Shown: positions 62,533 through 64,000 of the stretch, in pieces
Numbering within the stretch: position 1 is the first letter of the stretch
Layout of the letters: every line of letters starts with the position of its first letter
NCBI GenBank assembly: GCA_036365515.1
Contig: CM070873.1
Span: forward strand, 221,459,376-221,523,375
DNA length: 64,000 bases
Origin: Torymus aiolomorphi
Taxonomy: Eukaryota; Arthropoda; Insecta; Hymenoptera; Torymidae
Reading direction: 5' to 3'
The notes under the pieces: model-generated
Database searches by the model: none
Told to the model about the DNA's origin: nothing
What the model saw: the letters and a program-made list of their open reading frames with translations, nothing else
Translations under genes and position numbers: made by a program

Positions 62533-62668
62533 AGGGAGTCTCTACAACCTTGCGCGTGCGTGTGCGCTCGCCGTGTATAAGGTATACCTATATATAGGAG
62601 AGCGCTATATATAGGTATACCTTATACACGCGAGCGCACACGCACGCGCAAGGTTGTAGAGACTCCCT
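62533..62668. repeat. Near-perfect 136-base hairpin
   Basis: Bases 62533-62597 are the reverse complement of 62605-62668 with a single one-base bulge (an extra C near 62571), leaving a loop of about 7 bases. The arms run from AGGGAGTCTCTACAACC at the outside to CCTATATATAG at the loop. A transcript from either strand would fold into a stem of about 64 bp, far longer than a typical miRNA precursor and closer to hairpin-siRNA loci or a young palindromic insertion. An assembly foldback must also be considered. Confidence 0.9.
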
Positions 62669-63360
62669 CACTCGCCCTGTGTGTGCATGCACGCGCGCCG
62701 GCTCCGCCGGTAACCTCTCTCTCTCTCGGTCGTTCTTCTTCTCTCTCTCTCTCTCTGTCTTGCGTGCATGCACGCGGAGAGCTAGCTCCGCTTTGCAGGG
62801 GGTGGTCCCTCCGATAGCGACGCGATAGTGCAACTCGCGAGAGGAGGGAGTGGGCGACTACTACTCGCGCGCGTTCGCCCGCGGCCAAGCTCTCGCGCGC
62901 AGGCGTCTCCCGGATAGCCAGCCGTCGTCGTGGCTCGCTCTTTGCGGGCTTTGGCGGTTCTCTATGCTGCTCTCTTTCTCTCTCCCGCTCTCTCTCTCTT
63001 TCCGTGCTCTCTGTCGACGGGCACCACGTGGTTCTCGCGTGGTCCTGCGCCACCGCGCACTGCACCTCGCGTGGCTGCTCTCTTGTGAGTAGAGAGGTGT
63101 GTGCATGCCTGCAGCCTGCATCGGGGCCTTATTGCGGCTTGCTGATCTGTGTACTTACAGCTCGAGAGCAAGGATTGTCGCGAATTAACGTGCCGTACGG
63201 CGATTATATTGTGCTCGCGCGTCGGCCCTGATTTACTGACGACGTGCCGGTAGAACGATCGGGAGCCGGTCGGGGCGGGCTTTAGCTGAACTTGAAATCC
63301 GCTCCTGCTCTAGCTCTGCAGAAAAGGCTAATTGGGTTGGTGCGTTTTAATTAAGCGAAA

Positions 63361-64000
63361 GCATTTTAACGCCGAACGTGAGGTAAAAAAAATAAGGATG
63401 AATATTTCGTGAATTTAGATATTTTCAAAATATCTAAAGATCGAAAATTCAAAAAAATAATCAAAAGATCGTAAGTCAGAATTATATTTTCAAATCTTAT
63501 GGTTGCATCGAAATGAAAAAATTTATTTTCAGTCAAAATATATTTTTGTGCATTTGTTTGTATGAGCAAATATATATTTATAACGTGAAATAGTATAATG
63601 AATTTTGCGTCAGTAAAGGTCATTTTTTTTGTTCTTTATTTTGAACGCCTAGTAATTTTTATTATTTTTTTAATGAAATTCCGTAATTCCAAAAAATTTG
63701 CTTTATTTTCGATAGGCAATTTCATATGCAGAAGGTATGATGTGACGATCGAGATCAGGTTGCACTAGCGATATGAGGACGACTGGAGTAAAGACGGGCA
63801 TATACTTTAGTAGAATATAGTATGGGAGAGTATTCGTCGTGAAAACGGAAAGTCCTAAGTTCGATCTTTGACTAAGACACGTAATATATTTTGGACTCTT
63901 CTTTCCTTTATTAATTATATACGATTTCTCACTAATTGTGACATTAACTATTACTATATTAATTGTTTCCGTTTGTATTGTTGACAAATACTTCATAAAG
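63361..64000. other. AT-rich gene-less end of the window
   Basis: AT-rich DNA without a convincing coding frame. Around 63865-63876 an AGTTCGATC-like string resembles a tRNA B box, which hints at a decayed tRNA-derived SINE, but no A box at the right spacing is clear. Confidence 0.3.

Larger units (their letters stand above)
61600..63360. other. CpG/CT-rich gene-less block upstream of the activin exon
   Basis: Dense CT microsatellite pieces (61671-61692, 61937-61952, 62723-62758) are mixed with CGCG clusters, TG repeats just to the left (61430-61447) and the hairpin. No coding frame here looks like protein. It may contain the distal promoter of the activin gene, which is transcribed to the left. 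Confidence 0.4.

Overview
The window reads as nuclear DNA of an insect. A hymenopteran such as a parasitoid wasp or ant is my best guess, because AT-rich spacer alternates with blocks dense in undepleted CpG and in (GA)n/(CT)n microsatellites, but nothing in the window fixes the species. No bacterial operon, CRISPR array, phage, rRNA operon or classical tRNA gene was found.

One protein-coding exon is well supported: 60562..59755 on the minus strand. It is the first coding exon of an Activin-beta / inhibin-beta type TGF-beta ligand. It encodes an N-terminal tail, an internal hydrophobic signal or anchor segment and the start of the activin propeptide, and it stops at a consensus splice donor. 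The cystine-knot ligand domain was not found. The remaining 59.7 kb to the left is therefore best read as a very long first coding intron, and the rest of the gene should lie beyond position 1. Upstream of the exon (60.6-63.3 kb) is a CpG- and CT-rich leader/promoter zone. It holds an in-frame upstream ORF that ends 12 bases before the start codon, several CAG-type triplet tracts and a near-perfect 136-base hairpin.

The most structured part of the inferred intron is 17.6-25.5 kb. Related inverted ends flanked by TA enclose two nearly identical 2.3 kb arms in opposite orientation, a 0.74 kb spacer with a further small palindromic element nested in it, a degenerate tandem array, and a duplicated 361 bp unit with a small unrecognised ORF. 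At least six smaller palindromic MITE-like elements are scattered around (1.4, 3.8, 13.1, 15.4, 26.9 and 33.7 kb). Several share a terminal motif with the 7.9 kb composite. A SINE-like element at 43.2 kb combines a 5S rRNA-like stretch with tRNA-type A and B boxes.

Two short minus-strand open stretches, at 31.8 kb and 50.4 kb, look like possible exons of unrecognised genes and are given low confidence. The CpG/GA-rich blocks recurring every few kb are candidate regulatory DNA of the activin gene, by inference only. Most long open frames in those blocks are low-complexity artefacts and are not annotated as genes.
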